Assembly (NCBI GenBank): GCA_002786025.1
Contig: NHNW01000003.1
Coordinates: forward strand, 1,178,001-1,242,000
Reading direction: 5' to 3'
Length of the DNA stretch: 64,000 nucleotides
DNA from: Zasmidium citrigriseum
Lineage: Eukaryota > Ascomycota > Dothideomycetes > Mycosphaerellales > Mycosphaerellaceae
Positions within the stretch are counted from its first letter, which is position 1. Every line of letters begins with the position of its first letter. Below the pieces are notes generated by a model. The model ran no database searches. It was given only the letters and a program-made list of their open reading frames with translations, and was not told the origin of the DNA. A program made the translations under genes and the position numbers. Of this stretch, positions 50,952-60,481 are shown in pieces.

Positions 50952-51567
50952 GGCGACTGTACGCCTGTGTTCTTCAAATTGCCTACGACAATATGTGGAG
51001 CCTCCAACTCATAGTCCGCTTGGCCACGTAAAGCTCTTCCATGAATGTTGTTGATGTTGCTCGTGTTTGTGAAGGGTCAGGCGGGCGTGGTGGGCGGATG
51101 ACAGTTCGCGTGGAGAGAAAGTTGGTCTTGCATGCCGACAGGGAAGCGTGAGCTCAGGAAATAGCCATTCCGCACAATCCCTGGCAAGACGTTGGCGGGC
51201 ACAGACTTCGCGGGCGTTGATGAGCAAGTGAATGGAACGGGGTCGTCGCTTGCGAGAGCCGGAAATTGGGGAGAGGAAAGGTGTAGTCAGCGCATTCACG
51301 GTCAGTCGGGCGTCGGAGTGGCTGTGCCTGGCAGCGGCAGCAACAGCGGCAAGGCGGCTCCAATACGGACGTGGGCGTGAGGTGTCGGTCCATCACGAGC
51401 AGCTGCCGATCCGCCGCGTGTTTCTTCTCCACACTCGGCCGCATCCGAGAAACCCTGTCTTGAGTTGAAACACTCACGGCCGTTTCAACAGGAGGCACGA
51501 GCGTCCTCGTTCTACGCGCCCACACGTTCGCCAGACGCGACTGTAAAACACTCACAAAGCAGCCAAA
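50952..51567. other. Divergent intergenic region
   Basis: Between the inositol phosphatase (minus) and the CHY zinc-finger gene (plus). Overlapping ORFs on the minus strand continue antisense to the CHY gene and are not called. Confidence 0.45.
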
Positions 51568-51993
51568 ATGTGGTACGTCCATACAGTCGGAAACCGCTTC
51601 TACGGAACCGCCCGCTGATTCGCTCCTAGCAAACACATCCTCAACGCCCAAGTTTCCATCCGCTCTCCCTGCTGTCGCCAGTGGTTCGACTGCGCACAGT
51701 GCCACGCCGATAGCCAGACCCACCAGCTCAAGCAGACCATGGAGATGGTGTTCGCCTGCAAGAAGTGCAAGAAGTGCTTCCGCAAAGACATGAACGAGTT
51801 CGACGAGAGCGACGAGTACTGCCCGCACTGCGACAACCACTTCGTCATCGAGGCCAAGGAGCCCAAGGCTAGACTGGAGGTCGAGGGAGAGGATGTGCGG
51901 AAAGACGCTAGAATGCTGAAGGATGAGCGGTTGAAACAGAAAGACGACTTCAGCATATGGGACGATGAGGGCGAGGCTTCAAGGTTGGGTTGA
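51568..51993 (+). CDS. CHY-type zinc-finger protein
   Basis: Two exons: a first coding exon of only 5 nt (51568-51572, ATG plus two bases of a Cys codon) and 51630-51993, 122 aa. The 57-nt intron has donor GTACGT and acceptor CCTAG. Splicing gives MCKHILNAQVSIRSPCCRQW, the usual start of fungal CHY-finger proteins, which the unspliced frame cannot supply. Zinc ligands follow: CCRQWFDCAQCH, CKKCKKC and CPHCDNHF. The tail is charged (VRKDARMLKDERLKQKDDF). The fold resembles yeast Hot13, a zinc-binding helper of mitochondrial intermembrane-space import, and the zinc module of Pirh2/RCHY1. A Hot13-like role is possible but not shown by sequence. Confidence 0.88.
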
Positions 51994-52669
51994 TACAGAG
52001 GGGAAGGAAAAAGCCTGAAAATTTGCGGGATTGACAGCACTTCGAGCGGCATTGGAGGGCAGGGGGCGTTGGACGGACGTTGATCCACCAGAGAGGTTAA
52101 GCAACGGATGCATTATGATACCAAGATACAACGGACTTTCAAACTACCGGACAGCATGGTTCTGAGCAACTCAGAGCGCCTCTTTGAAAAGATTCGTCCA
52201 GCATTCGTATCGCTGTCGGGCCCTTGGTCACCTGTCCGAGCTGCAGCGGACTCACGGTTCCGCAAGGAGATCGGTTCTTCGAGGGAAACTTCACGATAGC
52301 CCTAGATGGTATTCCGTGCGGCCAGGATGCGTACAAAAGACCACATCCAGCAAGAACAATTGGTCAGACCGGAGGACTTCTGGTCACACAATGCCACAGC
52401 AGAGACTGCGATTACAGAGTTGAGGTCACCCCTCTGCAACACGACCATCTGCTTCGTTCTTGGCACAAGTGCACGAAGCCATCATCTAGAGCTGCCATCT
52501 ACAGAATAGCGCATTCCTACCGCAGAAGCATAATGCGAACTCCATCACTTCTGATGAGGCACAGTCCCCTCCACCTTGCGCCAAGGATAAATTATCAATT
52601 CCCAACAACATAGGATAACTTCTTCCCAGGGCGCACAGAAACCTCGTAGAAGTCAAACTCAAGGCCAGG
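51994..52669. other. Intergenic region
   Basis: 3' flank of the CHY gene and 5' flank of the S28 peptidase. No credible gene. Confidence 0.4.
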
Positions 52670-54425
52670 ATGAGGCCAGTCCTCTTGCTATCGCTTGCCT
52701 TTCTCGCAGCAGCAATCCCTCGGGGAGGACCACGGAGGCTGCGTGCAAGGCAGAGCAGTACGAAATATCCAGTCCATACGTTCGATCAATTGGTAAAATC
52801 AGTACACAACGCTTGGCATATTCAAGAAAGCTGATCGAGCGTACATGTAGCTCGACCGCGTTCCCAACTGCGATCGACATGTACCACACACCAAACAGAC
52901 ATTCAAGCAGCATTACTACGTGGACAGCACGTACTACAAGCACGGCGGTCCAGTCATCTGTCAGATGAGCGGAGAGTCTCCTGTCGCCGGCTACGCGGAA
53001 GAGGCATTTCCTTCTGGGTGTAAGTAGGGCATTGTCGTTATCACGAGACTTGCTGATCAGATCTCAAGTGTCAAGTTGCTAATGCAGGAGTTCAATGGCC
53101 TGGGAATCGTCCTCGAGAACCGTTACTATGGCGCAAGTTACCCATTCAATACAAGCACTACCGATGAGCTTCGATTCTTCACGACAGAGCAAGGTACGAC
53201 CAACATCACCTTCTTGAGCACGCTCTCTGACCACTTCAGTGCTGGCCGATACGGCCTACTTCGCCCAGCGCGTGGTCTTGTCTGGCTACAATGCCTCCTT
53301 CCAAGCCCCTGAGTACCCCTGGGTGCTCTTTGGAGGAAGCCTACCGGGAGGTCAGGTCGCCTTCGCATTGAAAGAATACAACAACATCTTCTGGGCCGGC
53401 CTCGCGACTAGTGCTCTCACCAAGGCCGTCTTAGGATACCCCGAATGGTACGATCCAATTCAAAAGTTCGCTCCTCAGGACTGCACCGCCAGCATCAACG
53501 GCATCATCGACAAGATAGACACCGTTTTCTCCAACGGCAACGAAACCCAAATCCACCACATGAAGAGCATCTTCGGCCCAGAAGCCCTCCACGACAACGG
53601 AGACTTCGCCCAAACAATCGCCTATCCCTTGGGAGGCCCGTTCCTCTACCCGACAAACACCTGGCAAGAACTAAATTGGGACCCCGAAGTAGGCTCCTCC
53701 GATTTCTGGTACTTCTGCCACAACATCACCAACCCCAACGCCCCTCGCAACATAACTTCCATCGACCACGAACTCGCACCCTACACCAACAGCTCGCCCT
53801 GGCCAAACCTAGGCAACTACGCCAACTACATCAAGAAATACCGGATACCCACCTGCGGCGACGCCCCAATCAGTAGCAGCGCCTGTTTCCTCCAACACAA
53901 CGAGAGCTACTGGAGAGACGTGACAAACTCGCAGAGAAGACAAACTCGCAGAGAAGAAGTTACCTCTACACCATGTGCACCGAAATGGGAACTTACATCG
54001 CCGCGCATCAGGACAGACCCTCCCTCGTATCCCGCGTGCGGGAACCCTCCTACACGCAACAATGGTGCACCTGGGCCTTCTCACCCGGCAACCACAACGC
54101 CATCCCCTCAACCCCCGATCTCTCGCGGTATAACCGCTACGGCGGCTCGAACTTCTCCGCTCCTCGCCTTGCCTTCATCGGCGGGGAGCAAGACGTCTTC
54201 AGGGACGTAGGATTCTTTTCTACCAAGGAAGGGCAGAGGTATTCGACAAGTGTGGAGGACGCATGTCTGCATCCCCAGATGTTGATGGAGAGTGGAGGGC
54301 ACGGATGGGACGCTGTAGCTCTGAATAAGGGGAAGAGGTGGGAGAAAGAGAGAGAGCCGCAATTTATTCGCGAGGTGCATTTATGGGAGTTAAGAGTCAT
54401 GAGGCGATGGATGGCGATGTGGTAG
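52670..54425 (+). pseudogene. S28-family secreted serine peptidase broken by a 17-bp duplication
   Basis: Four exons can be followed (52670-52792, 52851-53017, 53069-53193, from 53240). A signal peptide (MRPVLLLSLAFLAAA) and S28 prolyl-peptidase features are present: FDQL, HYYVDSTYYKHGGPVI, EFNGLGIVLENRYYGASYP, TEQVLADTAYFAQ and the nucleophile segment LFGGSLPGGQVAF. Near 53923-53956 a 17-bp direct duplication shifts the frame. As it stands, translation runs on in the wrong frame to a stop at 54210. The family sequence resumes in another frame after the repeat (SYLYTMCTEMGTYIAA) and ends at 54425, carrying the probable catalytic Asp (IGGEQDVFRD) and His (SGGHGWDAV). So the allele lacks two of three catalytic residues. 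Intron 2 uses a weak donor GTGTAA because the nearby GTAAGT gives no open frame. An assembly error in the repeat is the main alternative. Confidence 0.8.
53923..53956. repeat. 17-bp tandem duplication (two perfect copies)
   Basis: The unit acaaactcgcagagaag occupies 53923-53939 and again 53940-53956 with no mismatch. Its length is not a multiple of three, so it disrupts the reading frame of the S28 gene. Confidence 0.95.
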
Positions 54426-55606
54426 GAGAGGAAGGGGAGGGGGCCGAAGAGACATGAGTTGTGAGAGCGATTGAAGACTCGGGTCCGAAGATGGCCTGGT
54501 CGACTTTCACTTGCTCCCACACCAACCGGCAAATCCTCGGCCATCGCCAAAAGCAAGCAATCTACATAAACAAAAACCACCGCACACCTTCCATCCTTTC
54601 CTCGAGGAAGGGTGTCGCAGTGGTAGCGCGCCATTGCGACCGACCGAACGAACCCTAGGAGTCGATCGAAGTCCCACCGCCGCCTTAAAACGAACGCGTG
54701 CCCCCCGAAAACGCAAGGATTTGGACCTGGACCTGGACCGGATTGGCCTTCCCCATCAAATAAAAGATATCAAACCGATTATTAATTTCGAGTTTGTCTT
54801 CGCTTGCAGGCTTGCGAGCGTTTCTGTTTTGCCAAGTTTTGGATAATGGGCGAGGAAGGTGCGAGAGAGTTCGATCCTTGGTGTCGACTTGTCTTTACAT
54901 TTTTGCTTTTGCTGTTTTTGTCGAGACTTCGAGTCGCCTCGTCCTCATATGAACCCGATATCGTTCTGCTTCTGCGGTGGATGTTGTTCATGGCTGGTCT
55001 CGTTGCAGGTGTGATTTTGAGAAAACGCAGGCTTGGATCCGGATTGGCCTGTCCCAAAAATGAGTTCAGAAATCGATTCAATTCGGTTCTCTTTCCCTCA
55101 GTGGTAATTGAGAGTTTCTCTTTTGTCGAGGTTTTGGCCTTGACACTAACCACCGCACTTGTTATGACTTGTGGCTCGGATGCAATCTTTTTGTGCTTGA
55201 TACTGCCATATTTCGGAGTGCGCAGAGGGTCGGGGGATTTGGTTTGGTAGAATGAAGACAGGCGATTAGGTGCGAAGGGACTTGGGTGCGAACCGCTGAG
55301 ATTGGAAGATTAGCTGTCTCTCCGAACACCATCTGTGTTCTCAGCTCTCGAAGGGGTTGTTGCATGCACTGTTGGCACTTCGAGCCAACTCCTCTCCCAG
55401 TCTGAACAGAATATCAAGGTACAATTTTGCAATGCCTGACATGCTAGCCATGACATACCGGGTACAATCCTCTCCTTGAACGCTTTTCGGGCCCGAACAG
55501 CCTGATCGCTTTTCGGCCTCTGTACAACAGCGCTGGCAGTTTCAAATACTGCTCCTTCGCCGTTTCAGTATCCCAGCCCGAGTCGTATCCCGAGCCCAAC
55601 TTCACA
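54426..55606. other. Intergenic region, 1.2 kb
   Basis: Contains a T-rich segment with a possible small membrane-protein ORF (54846-55250) and, at about 54607-54680, a stretch resembling the D-arm half of initiator tRNA that does not fold. Nothing else is recognised. Confidence 0.4.
54846..55250 (+). CDS. Possible small membrane protein (low confidence)
   Basis: An open frame of 134 codons from the ATG at 54846 with hydrophobic stretches (LVFTFLLLLFLSRL, LLLRWMLFMAGLVAGVILR, VLALTLTTALVMTC, AIFLCLILPYFGV) that could be 3-4 membrane helices. The sequence here is unusually T-rich, so hydrophobic residues are expected by chance in this frame. There is no homologue I recognise and no intron or promoter support. 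Confidence 0.2.
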   Translation: MGEEGAREFDPWCRLVFTFLLLLFLSRLRVASSSYEPDIVLLLRWMLFMAGLVAGVILRKRRLGSGLACPKNEFRNRFNSVLFPSVVIESFSFVEVLALTLTTALVMTCGSDAIFLCLILPYFGVRRGSGDLVW

Positions 55607-56080
55607 ATGTCCTCCTCACCCACACTTCCCTCCATCCCCGCAGTCTTCGTCGGCGTCACCCGCAAAACCGCCCTGGAAACCAGCACCAATCTCTTCAAAG
55701 GCACCCCCTACACCGTCGCAGCAGTCCTAGACATGAGCGAAGCCCCTGAGCAATATAAGTACAGTCCCCAGACACTCGGAACTGTGCTGTACGCCTTGCA
55801 TCCGAGACCACAGATCCTTGTCACTGGGACTGCTGTGGACGAGCAGACTGTTGCGGAGATTGAACCCGGCTGGGCTGATTATGTTGAGAGAGTTGGCGGG
55901 AAGATGTGCTGGGTCGCGGTTAGTGTCAATGCTATCATGGCTTCGGCCGTGTTTTGTGGCTGACCAGAAGCCTAGCTTTCCAAAACGCATGGCCAGCCTG
56001 GACCGCCGCCCCCGGGGATTGATGAGGAGTTGATGAAGCAGTTGGATGCTGTGTTTCGGCCAGAGATCCGACACGGGTGA
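55607..56080 (+). CDS. Small conserved-looking protein of unknown function
   Basis: Two exons (55607-55918, 55976-56080) with donor GTTAGT and branch-like CTGAC 10-12 nt before CCTAG, 138 aa. The first exon has alternating beta/alpha character (AVFVGVTRKTALETSTNL, TVAAVLDMSEAPEQY, QILVTGTAVDEQTVAEIEPG). The second gives a Pro-rich linker and a helix (GIDEELMKQLDAVFRPEIRH). The translation without splicing ends in a hydrophobic nonsense tail, whereas splicing gives a coherent acidic end, which supports the model. No signal peptide, membrane helix or known catalytic motif. Convergent with yah1. Family not recognised. Confidence 0.65.
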
Positions 56081-56325
56081 TGATGAGCTGGTCTTTGGAA
56101 GCTGAACTCTGCTTCTTCGTAATGGGGTTTGCATTACTGATTGGAGATTGGTTGCACAATGCCTCGAGCAGACCTCCTTGTCTGCAATGGGCGAGCTTTA
56201 GTGTTGTACTGTACATGGGCGCTGATCACGGCTTTTGCTATGCATTTCGCTCCTACGCCATCATCAGCAGAATCAAGCGATGCCGCAATCCAAACCAAGC
56301 AGCCTTCCAGCTGCTACATTGCTTT

Positions 56326-57034
56326 TCACTTGTCCGCAAAGTCTGACGCTTGCAAGTTCCTCGTCATTGATGGGAGCTTCACGACCAGTCCGTCCAGCTC
56401 TTTGCTCATCAGTACTTGGCATCCTAACCGTGAGGTCTCTGTCAGGCCGAACGCAAGGTCCAGCATGTCGTTTTCGTCGTCTGAGGGTTCCTCCTATGTA
56501 TCTAGTCAGTCTCACAGCATTCTCATTCCTCCGTCTTCAGTATCATACCATCTTATCGTACATCTCATCACTTGACACGATGACATGACATGTACTGCAC
56601 GCACAGCTGCCTCCACAAGCACCCTCCATCTCCAAATCGTTCGCCTGAGCAATGTCTAACAGGTTGTCTCCATCTGCCACCTCGAATGTATGCTCATGCC
56701 CCTCCTTGTCAATGAATGTCACCTTTCTCTCTTCGCCAGGCTTCGGAGGCGTTATGTCTCCGTGTCGTTGGGCTGGAGTCGTGGAAAATGCTCTTCGGGC
56801 GTTCAACGTCCGTAAAACCGAGGATCTCCGACATGGCGTTCGTTGCGAGAGGTTTGACATCGACGAAGTTGATGGCGAGGGCGATGTGAAGTGTTGCTGT
56901 TGAGGTACCGTCCTTGTCTGAAGATGTCTCTGCTGATGTGTCGACTGATATCTGCATCGTCTCGTGCTACATCTTGCTCCAGCCTCAAGGAAGTTTGCAG
57001 CCGTTCTCGAGACGGCTGTGCATTGGCTGCGCAT
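56326..57034 (-). CDS. yah1: Mitochondrial [2Fe-2S] ferredoxin (adrenodoxin type)
   Basis: Two exons (57034-56549, 56493-56326), 217 aa. The first 90 residues from the chosen Met are Arg/Ser/Thr/Gln-rich without acids ([20 protein letters not shown]), a mitochondrial presequence; the frame continues open further upstream. The ferredoxin domain follows: [20 protein letters not shown] and the cluster ligands [12 protein letters not shown] (Cys140, 146, 149). The fourth ligand (Cys187 in [12 protein letters not shown]) is encoded by exon 2, so the unspliced frame would lack it. The ending [13 protein letters not shown] matches the family. It donates electrons for Fe-S cluster assembly, heme A and ubiquinone synthesis in the matrix. 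It is divergent from ugo1, another mitochondrial gene. Confidence 0.94.
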
Positions 57035-57349
57035 CGTGTTTGCTGTAGATCCAAAAGACCGGCAGATGACTCTTTTCCTCTTCAATTGCTTGTGTCTTCG
57101 GCGTCTGTGCGGCAAAGTGGTGCACGTGATTGGAATAAGCAGCTTTGTGAAGTGAAAGATTGAGTCGCTGGTTGGGCGAAGACGGCGTCCTCGAGCTGCC
57201 TTCAAGCTTTGACTTGGCGGCGTTCGGAGGTCCGCAGCCATCGCCTCGTCCGTCATCGACGTCCACCCATCCACCACCTTCCTACGCCATATCCCCTATC
57301 AGATTGACGACGATCGAGCTGAAGTGCATCTTCCACTTCAGTGACCGCC
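57035..57349. promoter_or_regulatory. Bidirectional promoter of yah1 and ugo1
   Basis: 315 bp between divergent start codons of two mitochondrial genes. CACGTG lies near 57123. No TATA box is obvious. Confidence 0.45.
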
Positions 57350-58858
57350 ATGGACAAAGATCGCTTCCCGATGGCGCCGTCGCGAGAACCGAATCCGCTC
57401 CGCCCGTACTACATCCCGCCCTCCATAGGTCCCAGGCCATCAGTATCCGCCTCGCAAACGCCTGATGCTCCAAGGCCAAGCGCGTCTCGACCGAGCCCAT
57501 CGATATCGACTACAGCTCGTGATCTCTTCCCGGAGCTTGATTTGGATCTGAAGTCGACGACGAGCGAAGCATGGCAGCACACCAGAAGCTTGTTCGACAC
57601 CCTTGCATGGCGATATACATCCGTTCTGCTTGCACAACCGTTCGACGTAGCGAAGACGATCTTGCAGGTTTCGCTGCCTCCACCAAGCACAACAGCCACT
57701 CCACAGAAGAAGGCGGCAGGGCAGAGTGCTAGAGGACATGGCAGCGTGAAAGGGCGGGGCAGCCGTTATGATGAAGACGAGTCGGAAGAGGACAGTGACA
57801 GCGACAGAAGCGATGACATCCCCGATTACTTTACGGCGACCGCACCACGAAGTCGATCGCCAAGGAAACGAAGAAGGACGCCGCCTAGTGAAGACCTATC
57901 ACCGTCACCTACACCCCGACCTAGGAATCGCAGAGAACAGGATGCCGTCGAGGATTTCAAGGTGCGGGTTAAGAAGCCAGATGCCATCATGAATGCCATT
58001 TCAGCTCTTTACAATACCTCCGGAGCTGTTGGTCTATGGCGTGCGAGCAATACGACTTTCCTCTACTCGATTCTTCTACGGACGACAGACTCTTTCATTC
58101 GAAGCTTATTACTTGCCATTCTTGGCCTGCCAGATCTGCCCGGTCCCGACCAAGGTGGATTAGCACCAGGACTGAGTGCTTCAGGCGGGGCTGGCTTCAG
58201 CGGTATTGATTTGAGCGACAGTCCCAACGCGATTGGTTCTTTGATTGTTGTTGGCCTGGCAAGCTGCCTGACTGGCCTACTTTTGGCTCCCCTGGACTTG
58301 GTCAGAACACGACTGATCGTCACACCCCTATCGACGCCACCCAGAGGGCTCGTACAGAACCTCCGACGACTGCCATCACTGGTAGCTCCATCTAACATAT
58401 GGCTTCCGACCGCGCTCTACCACTCAATACCTAATGTCTTCTCTGCGGCTACACCGCTCTTCTTACGCCGCCAAATGCGTATCACGCCAGAGCTTACACC
58501 GAGTCTCTGGTCGCTTGCGGCCTTCACGACGAGCCTAACGGAGCTCTTCATTCGACTTCCACTGGAGACTGTCGTCCGACGAGCTCAAGTCTCAACAATC
58601 ACAAAAGCCGAGCCGGAAGTCCCACTTGTCATCGATCCAGCTCCTTACAGCGGCGTCTGGGCGACCGTGTATGGCATCATGTATCTCGAAGGAGAGACTA
58701 CGACCCGGGCTGCCAACGGGATGCTCCGCACCCGTCGAGGTCAAGGTGCTGCTGGGCTTGTACGAGGCTGGCGTGTCGGATTCTGGGGATTGGTTGGTGT
58801 GTGGGGAGCAGGCGCTCTTGGTCCTGGTGACATAAAAGGGCGACCTGGGGAGTTTTGA
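57350..58858 (+). CDS. ugo1: Ugo1-like mitochondrial fusion protein (degenerate carrier)
   Basis: Intronless, 502 aa; the ATG at 57350 is used because the frame upstream begins with GTG. It contains two recognisable carrier signatures (LLAQPFDVAKTILQVSL and LLAPLDLVRTRLIVTP), but the spacing and third repeat are degenerate, as in Ugo1, an outer-membrane protein linking Fzo1 and Mgm1 in mitochondrial fusion. A disordered, acidic then basic insert (ESEEDSDSDRSDD, RSRSPRKRRRTPP; about 140-200) separates the first repeat from the next (FKVRVKKPDAIMNAISALYN). Hydrophobic helices follow (SLIVVGLASCLTGLLLAPL, SLAAFTTSLTELFIRLPLE). The last 90 residues are Gly-rich. Metabolite transport is unlikely given the broken motifs. 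Confidence 0.86.
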   Translation: MDKDRFPMAPSREPNPLRPYYIPPSIGPRPSVSASQTPDAPRPSASRPSPSISTTARDLFPELDLDLKSTTSEAWQHTRSLFDTLAWRYTSVLLAQPFDVAKTILQVSLPPPSTTATPQKKAAGQSARGHGSVKGRGSRYDEDESEEDSDSDRSDDIPDYFTATAPRSRSPRKRRRTPPSEDLSPSPTPRPRNRREQDAVEDFKVRVKKPDAIMNAISALYNTSGAVGLWRASNTTFLYSILLRTTDSFIRSLLLAILGLPDLPGPDQGGLAPGLSASGGAGFSGIDLSDSPNAIGSLIVVGLASCLTGLLLAPLDLVRTRLIVTPLSTPPRGLVQNLRRLPSLVAPSNIWLPTALYHSIPNVFSAATPLFLRRQMRITPELTPSLWSLAAFTTSLTELFIRLPLETVVRRAQVSTITKAEPEVPLVIDPAPYSGVWATVYGIMYLEGETTTRAANGMLRTRRGQGAAGLVRGWRVGFWGLVGVWGAGALGPGDIKGRPGEF

Positions 58859-59280
58859 GCGAGAAGCCTGCAAGTTTGATACCCTCCTTTGGTAATAGAT
58901 GATACCCCGGATTCCTTGTGAGGATGCGTTGCGTTTAATGAGCATAGAATAATAGTGGTGATGAATATGGAAGCTCTACTCTGTTTGATTAAACAAGTGA
59001 GTCATTCTGTTTCTGTTTCTGCTTCCGCTTGAAGTCCTGTGCCTGCAGTCTGTTCGTTGTCTTGTGATAGACTTCAGCCGCGGAATCCTTGGCGCATTCA
59101 GGGTCCTTCCCTGTTCGGCGTTCAGATGATCTGGCTTCTCGATCTCGAAACCACGTTGCAACAACAACTTTCCCTCAACCTTCTCGCGACAACACATTCT
59201 GATAATCAATTTGAGACGACAAGAGCGCAAGAGCGCACACTACACTACTGCAACTGGCAAATCGCCGCAACACCGCCACC
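58859..59280. other. Intergenic region
   Basis: 422 bp between ugo1 and sec72 on the same strand. No gene seen. Confidence 0.4.
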
Positions 59281-59895
59281 ATGGACGCAATCGACACCTT
59301 CACCCAACTCCCACTGAGCATCGACCCAGCAACAAAAGCAATCTCCACCTCCGACCCCTCCCTCACCAGCGAAATCGAAGAACTCAACAAAATGAACCGC
59401 GCTTTCCTCGCCCTCGACACCCCCAACCAAATCCCCCCACCCCCGGCGCCCGTAAACCCCAAACGCAGCGTCCAAATCACCAAACTCAAAGACTCCGGCA
59501 ACGCATCCTACAAAAAAGGCCAATACTCCGACGCGCTCAAGATGTACGACCTGGCGATCCGCATGGCGGCTGATCGGCCACCCTGGGAGGCTAGTGGACT
59601 CGTGAGGGAGGAGCTGAGCACGCTTTATGGGAATCGCGCGCAGACGCTCATGGCGCAGCAGGCTTGGGCGGAGGCGGCGGTGGATGCTGAGACGGCGGTG
59701 GAGATGAAGAAGGTGGGGAATGTTAAGGCTTGGTGGAGGAGGGGGCAGTGTCTGAAAGAGATGGGACGGTTGGAGGAGGCGGCGGAGTGGGTTAAGGTTG
59801 GTTTGGAGTTTGAGAGGGCGGGGCCGGATAAGGGGAGTGTTGGGGAGTTGGAGATGCTTGCGAGGGAGTTGGAGAAGGCGTTGAATAAGTCTTGA
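59281..59895 (+). CDS. sec72: Sec72-like subunit of the Sec62/63 post-translational translocon
   Basis: Intronless, 204 aa. After a 60-residue N-terminal segment ending in a Pro run (NQIPPPPAPVNPKRSVQI), TPR-type helices follow: KLKDSGNASYKKGQYSDALK, RPPWEASGLVREELSTLYGN, AWAEAAVDAETAVEMKKVGN and KAWWRRGQCLKEMGRLEEAA. The combination RPPWE…LVREE…YGNRAQ with NVKAWWRRG is characteristic of fungal Sec72, the cytosolic TPR subunit that with Sec71, Sec63 and Sec62 receives Hsp70/90-delivered precursors at the ER. Base use flips from C-rich in the first 240 nt to G-rich afterwards. Confidence 0.88.
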   Translation: MDAIDTFTQLPLSIDPATKAISTSDPSLTSEIEELNKMNRAFLALDTPNQIPPPPAPVNPKRSVQITKLKDSGNASYKKGQYSDALKMYDLAIRMAADRPPWEASGLVREELSTLYGNRAQTLMAQQAWAEAAVDAETAVEMKKVGNVKAWWRRGQCLKEMGRLEEAAEWVKVGLEFERAGPDKGSVGELEMLARELEKALNKS

Positions 59896-60481
59896 AGGCC
59901 ATGGACGTACTGAAGGGTGTTGTGGAGCATGTGGAAGAAGCGAGGCATGACGAGACGATTCCCTGCTGCCTGGACGCAATTTGCCTTCCGACGACGCCCA
60001 TCGACAAGTTTTCAGCGAACCAGAGAGACTGGACGGCCGCCAGCAGAGAATCATCGAGTGTGGAACAGATGCCGCGACTGCTGTGTACTGGACTTGAATT
60101 CATAGCGCCAGCGATGCTCCAGATCACGGCTGCGCGGCGGGATACCATTCAATTTGACTATCTCCTATCCCTTGCCTTCGTTGAGCAATGTGGCTATTCA
60201 GTTCGGGAGGACACTTTTCCCGATCAACTATACCATAGAGAAGACCACTTGGTTGGCAATTGCGGGCTGGCGGGCTTCGAACTATCGTAACAGACAGCAT
60301 GGAGCGTAGCCAATCTATCAGATATCATCAGCTTTTGATTGTCTTGCTTTGCATGTGAGTTGAACACCTGCCCATATCTCTTCTCGAACCCGGCTTCTTG
60401 ATCTGCCAAGACTTTACACCTTTGACTTCCAACCCTCGAGCTCGAAATCTCGAGCTCCATCGCACTCTCCCTTCTTTCCAA
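59896..60481. other. Intergenic region
   Basis: 3' flank of sec72 and 5' flank of rit1. A 132-codon ORF directly follows sec72 in another frame and has no domain, so I read it as 3' UTR. Confidence 0.4.

Noticed and set aside
59892..60290. 132-codon ORF directly after sec72
   Set aside because: Overlaps the sec72 stop in another frame, has no recognisable domain and fits a 3' UTR.
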